Shown piece after piece: positions 53,302 to 63,200 of a stretch of 64,000 nucleotides of DNA (position 1 is the first letter of the stretch; the number at the start of each line of letters is the position of its first letter). The DNA is taken from positions 124,001 to 188,000 of the forward strand of contig NZ_JAMBOB010000002.1 in the NCBI RefSeq assembly GCF_023715415.1, read 5' to 3'. The translations under genes were made by a program, and so were the position numbers. The DNA is from Neobacillus niacini (GTDB lineage Bacteria; Bacillota; Bacilli; Bacillales; Cytobacillaceae). The notes under the pieces are model-generated. The model was given only the letters and a program-made list of their open reading frames with translations. It did not search any database and had not been told where the DNA came from.

Positions 53302-54096
53302 TTAGTCTCCATTGAACATATCAAAAATTCCTCTTGCAATACTGCCTTCATCTTTTCCCCCGCCACGATGCGGTGCAGCTGCAAAGACACGGCTTGCAAG
53401 TCTGCTAAATGGCAGAGATTGAATCCAAACTGACCCTGGCCCTCGTAGTGTGGCGAAAAATAACCCTTCACCGCCGAATAGGGCTGTTTTAACTCCCTTA
53501 ACAAATTCGATATCATAATCAACACCACTTGTCATTGCCACGAGACAGCCGGTGTCTACTCTTAATGATTGGCCTGGTTGGAGCTCCTTTTTTGTAATTG
53601 TTCCACCGGCATGAACAAAAGCTAGGCCATCACCTTCAAGTTTTTGCATAATAAAGCCTTCACCGCCAAAGAACCCAGCACCAATTTTTCGTTGAAATTC
53701 TACTCCAACGGAAACACCTTTGGCAGCTGCTAGGAAGGCATCCTTTTGACAGATGATTTTTCCACCCAACTCACTTAAATCCATTGGAATAATTTTACCG
53801 GGGTACGGAGAGGCAAAGGAAACATGTTTTTTGCCATGACCTTGATTGGTAAAGGCCGTCATGAATAAGCTTTCACCTGTAATCACCCGTTTACCTGCGC
53901 TGAATAATTTGCCCATCAGACCGCTGCCTCCAGAGTTACTAGATCCATCTCCGAAAATCGTCTCCATATGTATGTCATCTTCCATCATCATAAAGCTTCC
54001 TGCTTCAGCGATAACTGTTTCTTGCGGATCAAGCTCAACCTCAACAAACTGCATATCATCGCCGTAGATTTTGTAATCAATTTCATGATTATTCAT
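53302..54096 (-). CDS. AIM24/TIGR00266 family protein
   Basis: A 264-residue beta-rich protein of the AIM24 (TIGR00266) family, opening [20 protein letters not shown]. It has Gly-rich strands ([20 protein letters not shown] and [17 protein letters not shown]) that fold into a beta-helix-like trimer in related proteins. Function in bacteria is unknown. The start at 54096 is chosen for GAGGAGGGA just upstream. A terminator and a probable small RNA lie 80 bases upstream on the same strand, so its expression may depend on read-through or on a promoter between 54097 and 54170. Confidence 0.88.
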   Translation of the reverse strand: MNNHEIDYKIYGDDMQFVEVELDPQETVIAEAGSFMMMEDDIHMETIFGDGSSNSGGSGLMGKLFSAGKRVITGESLFMTAFTNQGHGKKHVSFASPYPGKIIPMDLSELGGKIICQKDAFLAAAKGVSVGVEFQRKIGAGFFGGEGFIMQKLEGDGLAFVHAGGTITKKELQPGQSLRVDTGCLVAMTSGVDYDIEFVKGVKTALFGGEGLFFATLRGPGSVWIQSLPFSRLASRVFAAAPHRGGGKDEGSIARGIFDMFNGD

Positions 54097-54173
54097 CTTT
54101 TTCCCTCCTCTAATGAAAAATCCCTTATAATTCCATTTTATAAGATTTAGGGGAAAAGTGCTAATTTTAACCA

Positions 54174-54206
54174 TAAAAAAGACGCCTGCATATAGCAGGC
54201 GTCTTT
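54174..54206 (-). terminator. Intrinsic terminator
   Basis: AAAGACGCCTGC (54178-54189) pairs perfectly with GCAGGCGTCTTT (54195-54206) and is followed on the minus strand by a T run. No minus-strand gene lies immediately before it. Confidence 0.8.
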
Positions 54207-54290
54207 GCGTATTGAGGCGAAAAACCACACTCCACATAGTGTGCTCCAAAAAGGAATGTTTCTCGACTTACACAACTCAGCTCATCGCTC
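54174..54290 (-). ncRNA. Probable structured RNA or leader on the minus strand
   Basis: A promoter-like pair and an intrinsic terminator enclose about 115 bases with no gene. Within it ATTGAGCGA (54293-54285) can pair with TCG(C)CTCAAT (54220-54211) to close a domain holding an inner ACACT...AGTGT hairpin; a 12-bp GC-rich terminator stem follows. It could be a small regulatory RNA or an attenuating leader of the AIM24 gene. I recognise no known RNA family. Confidence 0.4.
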
Positions 54291-54294
54291 AATT

Positions 54295-54324
54295 AATATA
54301 CCACAGAGATGGGGGACAATACAA
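54295..54324 (-). promoter_or_regulatory. Promoter-like boxes of the probable RNA
   Basis: The minus strand reads TTGTAT (54324-54319), 18 bases, then an extended TGG and TATATT (54300-54295). Confidence 0.4.
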
Positions 54325-54422
54325 CTGGAAATATTTTTAAAACAAATGTCTTGATTATTACTTCGTATTCCTCTATATTCAAATAATCAGATATACAAAT
54401 TTAAAAGATAAGAAGGGTTCAT

Positions 54423-56171
54423 ATGTTTAGTGACAAAAGATTCCATCAATATTCCTTAAGTAACGTTCCAAAAGATGTCCTGTCAGGACTGATTGTCGGT
54501 GTAATTGCCATACCTCTTGGGATGGCCTTCGCGATTGCTTCAGGAGTGAAGCCGGAATATGGAATCTATACAACAATTGTTGCCGGAATTCTCATCTCCT
54601 TGTTTGGAGGCTCTAAGTACCAAATTGGCGGTCCAACAGGTGCGTTCATTCCAATATTATTTGGAATCGTAATGACGTACGGATACGAAAATCTGTTAAT
54701 TGCAGGCTTTCTAGCCGGAATTATGCTGGTCTTAATGGGAATTTTTAAACTGGGATCATTAATTAAATTTATCCCAAGACCTGTAACGATTGGATTTACT
54801 ACAGGGATTGCAATTACCATTTTTACTGGACAAATTGCTAGTTTCCTAGGGTTGACAGGGATTAAGAAACATGAAGAATTTATCAATAATCTAAACGAAC
54901 TTTTCATTCACATTGATAGTATTAACCTTTTGAGCATCCTAACAGCGGTCATATGTTTAGCAACCATTATACTAACACCCAGGATTGCCCCTAAGGTCCC
55001 AGGTCCATTAATTGGATTAATTGTTTCAACTATGATTGCAACTTTGCTTTATCCAGGGCAAGTAGCAACAATTGGAAGTGCCTATGGACAAATTCCAAAC
55101 TCTCTGCCACAACTCCAGATACCTAATTTGAGCTTTGAGATGATTATTACTCTATTAAAGCCAGCTTTTATCATAGCGATGCTTGGCGGGATTGAATCCT
55201 TGCTTTCAGCAGTCGTGGCCGATGGTATGACAAATAGTAAACATAACAGCAACAAGGAACTCATAGGTCAAGGGATTGCCAATATGGTAACACCCCTATT
55301 TGGAGGAATACCGGCAACCGGGGCGATTGCCAGAACGGCTACGAATATAAAAAACGGGGCAGTATCCCCATTATCCGGGATTATTCATGGAATAGTAGTA
55401 TTGCTTGTATTACTGTTTTTCGCTCCATTCGCATCCTATATTCCGCTCGCCAGCATGGCACCTATTCTAATGGTTGTTGCCTGGAATATGAGTGAACGCA
55501 AAGTATTTGCCCATATTTTAAAAACCAAATCAACAGATTCACTTGTCTTAGTCGTTACCTTTTTGTTAACAGTTTTTGTTAATCTGACAACTGCGGTTGA
55601 AGTTGGTTTAGTGATGGCTGCGGTTCTATTTACTTTGAGAATGAGCAATTTGATGACCACAAGAAAGGCATTGCCTAACCTTCAGCATAAACATGCAAAA
55701 GTGGAGACTCAAATGGTATCGGATTCGCATGATTGCCCTCAGGTAAGTATTTATAATGTAGAGGGACCATTATTCTTTGGAGCTGCACAAACCTTTGAGA
55801 CATCGATTATGACTACGATAAACTATCGACCTAAGATTCTCTTATTACGAATGAGCAGAGTGCCTTTTATGGATACTACGGGTGAAGCCAATTTAGCTAG
55901 TATTGTGTCTCACTTTTCAAAAAATGGTATAGTGATTATATCGGGAATAAACGAACAGCCCAAAAATGTTCTAAGAAGTACGGGTTTATATGATGTGATT
56001 GGTCAAGAGAATTTCTTTGAACACACAGGTGACGCCATTCAGTTTGCGTTATCTGAACTGGATCGCAATAAATGTCTTGGCTGTAAACACTTCGCCTTTA
56101 AAGAGTGTAAAAAGCTTTCGGCACAAGAAGTAATGGAAAGCGGCAAACAGAAGCTCTCGGCTACTTACTAG
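54423..56171 (+). CDS. SulP family anion transporter with STAS domain
   Basis: A 582-residue SLC26/SulP transporter with about fourteen membrane segments and a C-terminal STAS domain (from about residue 425, with LLLRMSRVPFMDTTGEANLA). The conserved IPLGMAFAIASGVKPEYGIY near the N-terminus fits. Substrates include sulfate and bicarbonate. The extreme C-terminus has a Cys cluster (KCLGCKHFAFKEC) that could bind metal or sense redox state. An ArsR-type regulator gene follows 10 bases later, so it may sense the transported anion or its products. Confidence 0.92.
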   Translation: MFSDKRFHQYSLSNVPKDVLSGLIVGVIAIPLGMAFAIASGVKPEYGIYTTIVAGILISLFGGSKYQIGGPTGAFIPILFGIVMTYGYENLLIAGFLAGIMLVLMGIFKLGSLIKFIPRPVTIGFTTGIAITIFTGQIASFLGLTGIKKHEEFINNLNELFIHIDSINLLSILTAVICLATIILTPRIAPKVPGPLIGLIVSTMIATLLYPGQVATIGSAYGQIPNSLPQLQIPNLSFEMIITLLKPAFIIAMLGGIESLLSAVVADGMTNSKHNSNKELIGQGIANMVTPLFGGIPATGAIARTATNIKNGAVSPLSGIIHGIVVLLVLLFFAPFASYIPLASMAPILMVVAWNMSERKVFAHILKTKSTDSLVLVVTFLLTVFVNLTTAVEVGLVMAAVLFTLRMSNLMTTRKALPNLQHKHAKVETQMVSDSHDCPQVSIYNVEGPLFFGAAQTFETSIMTTINYRPKILLLRMSRVPFMDTTGEANLASIVSHFSKNGIVIISGINEQPKNVLRSTGLYDVIGQENFFEHTGDAIQFALSELDRNKCLGCKHFAFKECKKLSAQEVMESGKQKLSATY

Positions 56172-56181
56172 GATTAAGGAC

Positions 56182-56547
56182 GTGAATAGATTGAATTTAG
56201 AAATGCAGCAATTTAAGGCGGAATTTTTCAAGGCACTCGCACATCCTTTGAGAATCCGTATATTGGAGCTGCTAGCTGAAGGGGATAAAAATGTAAATGA
56301 AATTCAAACCCTTGTTGGCAGTGAAGGATCTGCTGTTTCTCAGCAGTTAACAATTTTAAGAGCGAAGAATATTGTCTCGGGAACAAAGGAAGGAAATAAA
56401 GTCATTTATACGCTAAAAGATCCAATGATTGTTGAACTGCTTGCCGTTGCTCGACAAATTTTTAATAATCATCTTGTGGATACGATTACGATTTTAGATA
56501 AGTTCCGAGACGAGGATGAAGAAGTAGTAACCATGCCGAAGAAATAA
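56182..56547 (+). CDS. ArsR-fold transcriptional regulator
   Basis: A 121-residue winged-helix protein: FKALAHPLRIRILELLAEG, then the recognition helix SAVSQQLTILRAKNIV and a wing GTKEGNKVIYTL. The cysteine motif (ELCVCDL) of metal-sensing ArsR proteins is missing; there is no Cys at all, so it probably does not sense metals. It lies in an operon with the SulP transporter (10-base gap). The GTG at 56182 follows AAGGAC; a TTG three codons later is an alternative start. The stop lies in the terminator stem. Confidence 0.85.
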   Translation: MNRLNLEMQQFKAEFFKALAHPLRIRILELLAEGDKNVNEIQTLVGSEGSAVSQQLTILRAKNIVSGTKEGNKVIYTLKDPMIVELLAVARQIFNNHLVDTITILDKFRDEDEEVVTMPKK

Positions 56548-56566
56548 TTTTCTTCGGTTATTTTTA
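56536..56566 (+). terminator. Intrinsic terminator overlapping the ArsR-type gene end
   Basis: CCGAAGAAA (56536-56544) pairs perfectly with TTTCTTCGG (56549-56557), followed by a T-rich stretch. Confidence 0.8.
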
Positions 56567-56694
56567 TGTTTAACCCTAGGAATATCTTGTTTTTTAAAAA
56601 ATCAATTAATTGTAATATTTGAACCATCATTTTCCTTGATTTCTATATTACTATAAAGGTGTATACAAATATTAGGAATTTAGGAAGTGATCAA

Positions 56695-58509
56695 ATGATT
56701 TACGACTTGGTACTGCTGCATCCGCCTACAGTATATGATTTCAGAAAAGAAATGCTATTTACCGGTCCAATCAGCGATGTGGTTCCATCATCACCCGTAT
56801 TTGAAATGTATCCGGTTGGTTTAACTAGTATCGGGGATTATCTTGAACGGTATGGATTAAAAGTGAAGATTGTCAATATCGCCAATCGAATGCTTTTAAA
56901 TCCGAATTTTGATGTTGAGAAAAAAATTAAGAATATGAAAGCAAAGGCATTTGGGATAGACCTTCATTGGCTGCCACATGCACATGGAAGTGTGGAACTA
57001 GCAAAAATCGTTAAGAAGTATCATCCGGATACACCGGTTATGTTCGGAGGACTCTCCAGCACGTATTTTCATAAGGAATTAATTGAATATCCTTGCATAG
57101 ATTTTGTTGTCCGCGGTGATACCACTGAGAAATTAATCCTAATGCTGCTTAATAAGTTGCAGAAGAAGGATGTAAAGGGATTTGCAGATATTCCAAACCT
57201 AACCTGGAAGCAAAATAATCAATATTTTTATAATGAAATTACGTATGTACCAGATAGTCTCGATGAGTTTAATTTGCCAGGTTATCGCTATGTTATAGGC
57301 TCAGTCTTTAAATATTTTAATCTATTAGACCCATTGCCATACAAAGGATGGCTGCAATATCCAAATACCGCTATTTTAACTTCTAAGGGTTGTAACTATA
57401 ATTGTTTAATCTGCGGAGGTTCCAAAGATGCCTATGCGTTAAATTGTAATCGGAAGAAGTTAGTCATGCGTTCCCCACAAAAAATGCTCGAAGATATTGC
57501 TTTAATCCAACGTTTCACACGTGCACCTATTTTTCTTTTGAATGATATAAGGCAGGGTGGCAAGGAGTACGTTGATGAGTTTCTTGATGGCTTAACAAAA
57601 ATGAAGTTAAAGAACGAAATTGTTTTTGAATTGTTTAATTATGCAGATGAGAGATTTTTTGAAAGATTAAATAAAGCAATGCCTAAGTACAGTATCGAGC
57701 TTACCCTTGAATCGGCGGATGAAGATATCCGTAAATATAACGGCAAACTGCCTTGTAGCAATGCCAAGGTAATAGACATGCTCCAATATGCGTTAAAGCA
57801 TGGATGCGCAAAAATTGACTTATTTTTCATGACAGGTATACCCAATCAAAGTTATGAAAGTGCGATGAGAAATGTCAATTTTTGTGAAATTATTCACAAA
57901 GAGTGTGGGGAAGATACACGAATTTCCTATTTTGTTGCGCCACTTTCTCCATTCCTTGATCCAGGCAGCCCGGCGTTTGAAAACCCAGAAAAATATGGGT
58001 ATAAAAAATTCTGTAACAAGCTAGAAGACTTCCGCGAAGCTATGAAACAACCATCCTGGAAAAATATGCTTAGCTATGAAACCAACAGCATGACAAGAGA
58101 GGAAATTGTAAAAGCAACGTATGATTCAGCTTTAAAGTTAAATGAATTTAAATACAAGAATCATATTATTGCTAAAGATGTTCATGAAGAGGTTAGGCTG
58201 AAAATAGAAAAGTCAGTCGAGTTCCTTGCCAGACTTGATGCACTAGCGCTTCTGCCAGAGGATGAAAAAGTAAAAGAGCTTTCCAAAATAAAAAAAGAAG
58301 TGGAACAAATCAATCGCCACAGTATTTGTGGTGAGAATGAGCTGAAATGGGAAGTCAAAAAGCTGTTTGCAAACTTCCCATCACTAACCTATATCGGTTT
58401 AGAATTACTCATCAAAGATGTCGTAAAGGATATAAAATGTAAAGTAGGCAGGATTGACAGGAATCAAGTTTTGGACACAAATCCAAGCAGTAATCAGCAT
58501 AAAAAGTAA
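56695..58509 (+). CDS. B12-binding-domain radical SAM protein (TIGR04190-like)
   Basis: A 604-residue enzyme. Residues 1-150 are a cobalamin-binding-like Rossmann domain (DLVLLHPPTVYDFRKEM; MFGGLSSTY). The radical SAM core follows with the iron-sulfur motif CNYNCLICGG, then LTLESADEDIRKYNG and FMTGIPNQS. The C-terminal 170 residues are helical and charged. The classical B12 DxHxxG motif is only loosely matched (DLHWLPHAHG), so cobalamin may or may not bind. Members have no known substrate and are mostly in archaea and anaerobes. ATG 56695 follows AGGAAGTGA. It stands alone, with no partner enzyme or peptide gene. Confidence 0.85.
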   Translation: MIYDLVLLHPPTVYDFRKEMLFTGPISDVVPSSPVFEMYPVGLTSIGDYLERYGLKVKIVNIANRMLLNPNFDVEKKIKNMKAKAFGIDLHWLPHAHGSVELAKIVKKYHPDTPVMFGGLSSTYFHKELIEYPCIDFVVRGDTTEKLILMLLNKLQKKDVKGFADIPNLTWKQNNQYFYNEITYVPDSLDEFNLPGYRYVIGSVFKYFNLLDPLPYKGWLQYPNTAILTSKGCNYNCLICGGSKDAYALNCNRKKLVMRSPQKMLEDIALIQRFTRAPIFLLNDIRQGGKEYVDEFLDGLTKMKLKNEIVFELFNYADERFFERLNKAMPKYSIELTLESADEDIRKYNGKLPCSNAKVIDMLQYALKHGCAKIDLFFMTGIPNQSYESAMRNVNFCEIIHKECGEDTRISYFVAPLSPFLDPGSPAFENPEKYGYKKFCNKLEDFREAMKQPSWKNMLSYETNSMTREEIVKATYDSALKLNEFKYKNHIIAKDVHEEVRLKIEKSVEFLARLDALALLPEDEKVKELSKIKKEVEQINRHSICGENELKWEVKKLFANFPSLTYIGLELLIKDVVKDIKCKVGRIDRNQVLDTNPSSNQHKK

Positions 58510-58526
58510 GGTGATACAAACAGCCC

Positions 58527-58561
58527 AAAAGCCTTGCAAACCCCGAATTTTGTAGGCTTTT
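58527..58561 (+). terminator. Intrinsic terminator after the radical SAM gene
   Basis: AAAAGCCT and AGGCTTTT close a hairpin with an inner CAAA/TTTTG pairing, tail TTTTG. Confidence 0.55.
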
Positions 58562-58576
58562 GTCTATCGTATTTTA

Positions 58577-58605
58577 TTGACTATACAGCTTAAAAATGTT
58601 AAATT
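58577..58605 (+). promoter_or_regulatory. Promoter of the cold-shock gene
   Basis: TTGACT (58577-58582), 17 bases, TAAATT (58600-58605). Transcription would start near 58612, giving an untranslated leader of about 145 bases, a normal feature of cold-shock genes. Confidence 0.6.
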
Positions 58606-58758
58606 TTAGTCAGCCGTTGCACGAGATTAGATTTATGTTACAAAGCTTGTTCAAGTTTTAACTGAAGTTGGATAAGAAAGAGGAAGTAAAGCTATCACGT
58701 TGTAATTTGGTGAATTTTACACATGGCTTTGTCTAAGCCAATAGGAGGATTTTTTTAC

Positions 58759-58959
58759 ATGAAAAACGGTAAAGTAAAATGGTTCAACTCTGAAAAAGGT
58801 TTCGGATTTATCGAAGCTGAAGATGGAAACGATGTATTTGTACACTATTCCGCTATCCAAACTGAAGGTTTCAAAACTTTAGAAGAAGGTCAAGAAGTAT
58901 CTTTCGAAGTTGTTGAAGGTGCTCGTGGACCACAAGCTGCTAATGTAACTAAAAAGTAA
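58759..58959 (+). CDS. Cold-shock protein, CspA/CspB family
   Basis: A 66-residue single cold-shock domain, [20 protein letters not shown] onward, with both RNA-binding motifs KGFGFIEA (RNP1) and VFVHYSAI (RNP2). It binds single-stranded nucleic acid and melts RNA secondary structure in the cold. ATG 58759 follows AGGAGGA at correct spacing; the longer frame to 58723 is in the leader. The long leader suggests post-transcriptional control. A strong terminator follows. Confidence 0.96.
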   Translation: MKNGKVKWFNSEKGFGFIEAEDGNDVFVHYSAIQTEGFKTLEEGQEVSFEVVEGARGPQAANVTKK

Positions 58960-58978
58960 TTTATAATGCCAATGATTT

Positions 58979-59010
58979 AACAGCCCGACCAAAGTGTCGG
59001 GCTGTTTTTT
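58979..59010 (+). terminator. Intrinsic terminator after the cold-shock gene
   Basis: AACAGCCCGAC pairs perfectly with GTCGGGCTGTT across a 6-base loop, followed by T. Confidence 0.9.
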
Positions 59011-59128
59011 GCATATATTGATATAATCATACCCCTATTTACCTTTAATTGCTTCGTTTTCCATCCTCTTTTAGGATGGTATTTTGCTATAATAGTATTT
59101 ATGAGATTAAAAAGATGGGGTGACTAAA

Positions 59129-60274
59129 ATGAAATTTATCCATACTGCCGACTGGCATTTAGGTAAGTTAGTGCACGGTGTCTATATGACGGATAATCAA
59201 CGTGAAGCACTAAATCAATTTATTGAAATTGTTACAGAAGAAAAGCCAGATGCGGTTGTGATTGCAGGTGACTTGTATGACCGTTCCGTTCCGCCGACTG
59301 ACGCAGTTGAATTATTAGATGAAATTCTGTTTAAAATTAATGTTGAGCTAAAAACGCCAGTTGTTGCAATTGCCGGAAACCATGATAGCGCTGAACGTCT
59401 TTCATTTGGAAGCTCGTGGTATAAACATAGCCAACTCTACTTATCTGGTAAGCTGTCCGATAGCTTTAAGCCTGTACAAGTTAAGGGAGTTAATTTCTTT
59501 TTAGTCCCTTATGCAGAACCTGGAGTTGTACGTCAACTTCTATGTGATGATTCGATTCATTCCCATCAGGATGCTATGAAAGGATTGGTTGGCAGGATGG
59601 AGGAAAACTTGAACCCCAATGAGCCCAATGTGTTGGTAGGACATGCCTTTGTCTTAGGCGGGCAGACTTCAGACTCCGAACGTGTTTTATCCGTTGGAGG
59701 ATCTGGCTGTGTAGGTGCTGAACTTTTTGACCCATTTTCTTATACAGCACTGGGTCATCTCCACAGTCCGGATGCTATCAAACATGATAAAGTAAAATAT
59801 TCCGGTTCCCTTTTAAAATATTCCTTTTCAGAAGCAAAGCAAAATAAATCGATTTCCATTATCGAAATGGACGAGAAAGGAAATTTTTCTCATCGCTATA
59901 GGTCCTTGAATCCAACACATGACATGCGTGAACTTGAAGGGCATCTTGAGGAATTACTAGATCCTTATTTTTATGAAAAACAGAAATTACATGACTATTT
60001 GAAAATTACCTTGCTTGATGAGGGTGCACTGCTTGACCCAATCAATAAACTACGTCAAGTATATCCGAACGTCCTCCATCTTGAACGGAAAATAGATATT
60101 ACGGATTTGAAGAAAAAACAATCATTTATCATTACTTCGAATGAGAAAAAATCGGAGATTGATTTGTTTGAGCAATTTTATTCGGAAATGACAACCTCTG
60201 AGTTTACAGCCGATAAAAAAGAAGTTATGGCTGATGTGATTGAAAAAGTGGTACGAGAGGAGGCTGCAAAGTGA
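59129..60274 (+). CDS. sbcD: Exonuclease SbcCD subunit D
   Basis: A 381-residue calcineurin-like nuclease, the bacterial Mre11. Phosphoesterase motifs appear in order: FIHTADWHLGK, VIAGDLYDR, AIAGNHDSAERL, VGHAFVLGG and ALGHLHSP, giving the two-metal site. With SbcC it cuts hairpins and double-strand ends. ATG 59129 is preferred over the GTG at 59120 because of GGGGTGA. Its stop overlaps the GTG of sbcC (GTGA), so the two are translated together. Confidence 0.96.
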   Translation: MKFIHTADWHLGKLVHGVYMTDNQREALNQFIEIVTEEKPDAVVIAGDLYDRSVPPTDAVELLDEILFKINVELKTPVVAIAGNHDSAERLSFGSSWYKHSQLYLSGKLSDSFKPVQVKGVNFFLVPYAEPGVVRQLLCDDSIHSHQDAMKGLVGRMEENLNPNEPNVLVGHAFVLGGQTSDSERVLSVGGSGCVGAELFDPFSYTALGHLHSPDAIKHDKVKYSGSLLKYSFSEAKQNKSISIIEMDEKGNFSHRYRSLNPTHDMRELEGHLEELLDPYFYEKQKLHDYLKITLLDEGALLDPINKLRQVYPNVLHLERKIDITDLKKKQSFIITSNEKKSEIDLFEQFYSEMTTSEFTADKKEVMADVIEKVVREEAAK

Positions 60275-63200
60275 GACCATTAAAATTAACCATGCAGGCA
60301 TTTGGTCCTTATGCAGATGTAGAAATCATTGATTTCACCCAGCTGGGGAATCGTACGATGTTTGTTATTTCTGGTAAAACTGGATCTGGGAAGACCACAA
60401 TTTTCGATGCAATTAGTTATGCGATTTATGGAAAAGCAAGTGGGGAAGATCGTAACGGACCTGAGTTACGAAGCCAATTTGCAAGACCGGATTTGGTAAC
60501 AGAGGTTTCACTTGACTTTGCTATTCGTAACAAAGTGTATTCGATTACCCGCTTACCTCAACAGCCTAAAAAGAAGGAAAAGGGTGAAGGATTTACGACT
60601 TTACCAGCCAAAGCTGAATTATACAGCTGGGATGAAAAAGGTGAAAAAAAATTAATCGCCACCAAAATCAATGAGGTAGAGGAAAAGATTAAGGAAATTA
60701 TGCTGATAGACAGCAACCAGTTCCGCCAAATCTTAATGATTCCTCAAGGTGAATTCCGAAAGCTATTAACCTCCGACAGTAAGGACAAAGAAGTTATATT
60801 ACAGCGGTTGTTCCATACTCAAATTTATAAAATGGTTGAAGACAGGCTGAAGGTAGAGTCAACCGAATTGAAGAATTCTGTTGAAATGCAGGTTCAGACT
60901 AGAAATGAAAACCTCAGGCGTATTCAAGCGGTGACAAACGAAGAGCTAAAAGGATACTTGGAAGCAGACAGTGTAAATGATTTAATCATGATGCCATTAC
61001 TACAGGAAGAAGTCAGTGGTATGGAAAGTCTACTTGAAAAATTAGTTACTAGCTTGAAAGAAAAGGACCAAGAACAAGACTCCTTAAAAGGTAAGTTATT
61101 TGAAGCAGAAACAATTTTAAAGCAAATTCAAACAAGAGAAGCATTAAAAGCAGAAAAGATTCAACTTGAATCACAAGCAGAGGTTTTTGCTGAAAAAGAA
61201 AAGCAGGTTCAGCTTGCGCATAAAGCTGCATTGTTGGCACAGCAAGAAGAGCTCTGCCATCGATTAAAGCGAGAATTGGACATTCTTCAGGGTAATGTAA
61301 CATCTATACAGAGCGAAATCGATAAACTAGATGTTCTTACTAAACAATATGAGCAACTATGGCAGACAGAGAAAGAGCGTGAAGGCGAACGTCAAAAAGC
61401 ACTAGATGCCATTAATCAATTAATAAACATGAAGGACGATGTTTATTCCTTCGCAGCTTTGGTAAAGGATTCATCAATTGTGGAGGCCTCGCTCAAGGAT
61501 GCAAAGGACAAACATCTAAAAGCAGAAAATAACTTTAAAAACCTGGAAGAACGAATCAAAGTACTAAACGACAAAAAGGTAGTCATTGAGAAGGGTAAGC
61601 TTCAATATTTGGAAAATGACCGACAGATTGAAAAAATGCAAATCGAACTTGATAAGCTAGAAAAATATGAGTTTAACTTGGGACGTCATCAAAAAACGGT
61701 ACAAGACCTTAAAGTGAAGTCCAGTAAGTTCGAAAATAGTACTGCAAGGTATTTGGATGCCAAGGCACTAGTTGAAGATATGGAGAGCCAATGGCTGCAT
61801 GGCCAAGCATCACTTCTCGCAGCACGCCTTACTAACGGTGAAGCATGTCCAGTTTGTGGTTCGGAGCATCATCCATCTCCAGCGTCCTCGAATCAAGATC
61901 TGATACCAAATGAAGAGGATTTGAAAGCTTCAAAGCAGCAGGCAGTTCTTTTGGAAAAAGAAAAATCAGCGGCAGAATCTCAGTATTTTGAAAGTCAATC
62001 GATTGAAAAAACACAACGAGAAAAGTGTGAAGAGATTTTAAAAGAAATACACGCTTATCGGATTGATTTTAAGGAATCAGATTTACACTTAACGAAAACA
62101 GAAGTGATGACTAACAAAAATAAGGTACTTGAATCACAAAAAATACTTGCTGCTCAAATTAAAATGCTTGATCAAATTATTCTTGAACTCGAAAAAAGCG
62201 ATACGGAAAAAATAGCATTACAAAGTGCTATTCAGCAGTTTGCAACACATGTATCAGAGTTGACGGTACAGTTTACGGAGAAGAAAACGAATTTAACTAG
62301 GATGATGAAGGTTATTCCAGAGAATCTTCGCAGTGAAGCAGCTTATGAAACAGCACTAACCAATTCTAAAAAACATCATGATATGTTAGTGAAAAAGCTT
62401 GAAGAGGCGCAGCAGCGATTACAAGCAGTGAAAGAAAAACAATCGGCTGAAACAGCTCGATTACAGGATGCCGTGAAGCACCACTCTGGCAAAGAGAGCG
62501 AGTTGAAGATAGAGAAAGAACTCTTTGTTAAGAGACTTGCAGAGCAAGGTTTTATTAATTATGGAGAATACCACTCTGCTAAAAAAAGTGAAGCTGATAT
62601 ACGGAATCTTGAAGGTCAAATCCGCAGTTATCGTGAAGAGTTACGCTCTGTTTCAGACCGATTAAAAGAATTGACTGAGCTCCTACAGGACGTTAGGACT
62701 CCAGATGTTGATGGATTAAGAGCTTCGTTAGAAAATTTAGCCCGTGATATTGAAGAGCTAATCAATCAGCGGACAGATCTGTTTGTTAAGAAACGGGACA
62801 ACCTTGAAATTTATAGCAATGTCGAGAGAATAAATGCGCAAATGAAGGTGCTTGAAGAACGATATAAGCTAATTGGACACCTATATGAAATTGCTAAAGG
62901 ACAAAATACGTATCGAATTACGTTTGAACGCTATGTACTTGCTGCTTTCTTAGATGATATTTTGCGGGAGGCAAATGTTCGATTAAGGAAAATGACAGCA
63001 GGCCGATTTGAGCTTCTAAGGAAAACGGACCGTTCGAAGGGGAATGTTCAAAGTGGCTTAGAGCTTCTAGTCTTTGACCAATATACGGGTCAAGAGCGCC
63101 ATGTAAAAACTTTATCCGGCGGGGAAAGCTTTAAAGCCTCACTATCTTTAGCTCTTGGCCTAGCGGATGTCGTCCAAAACTATGCAGGCGGAGTTTCATT

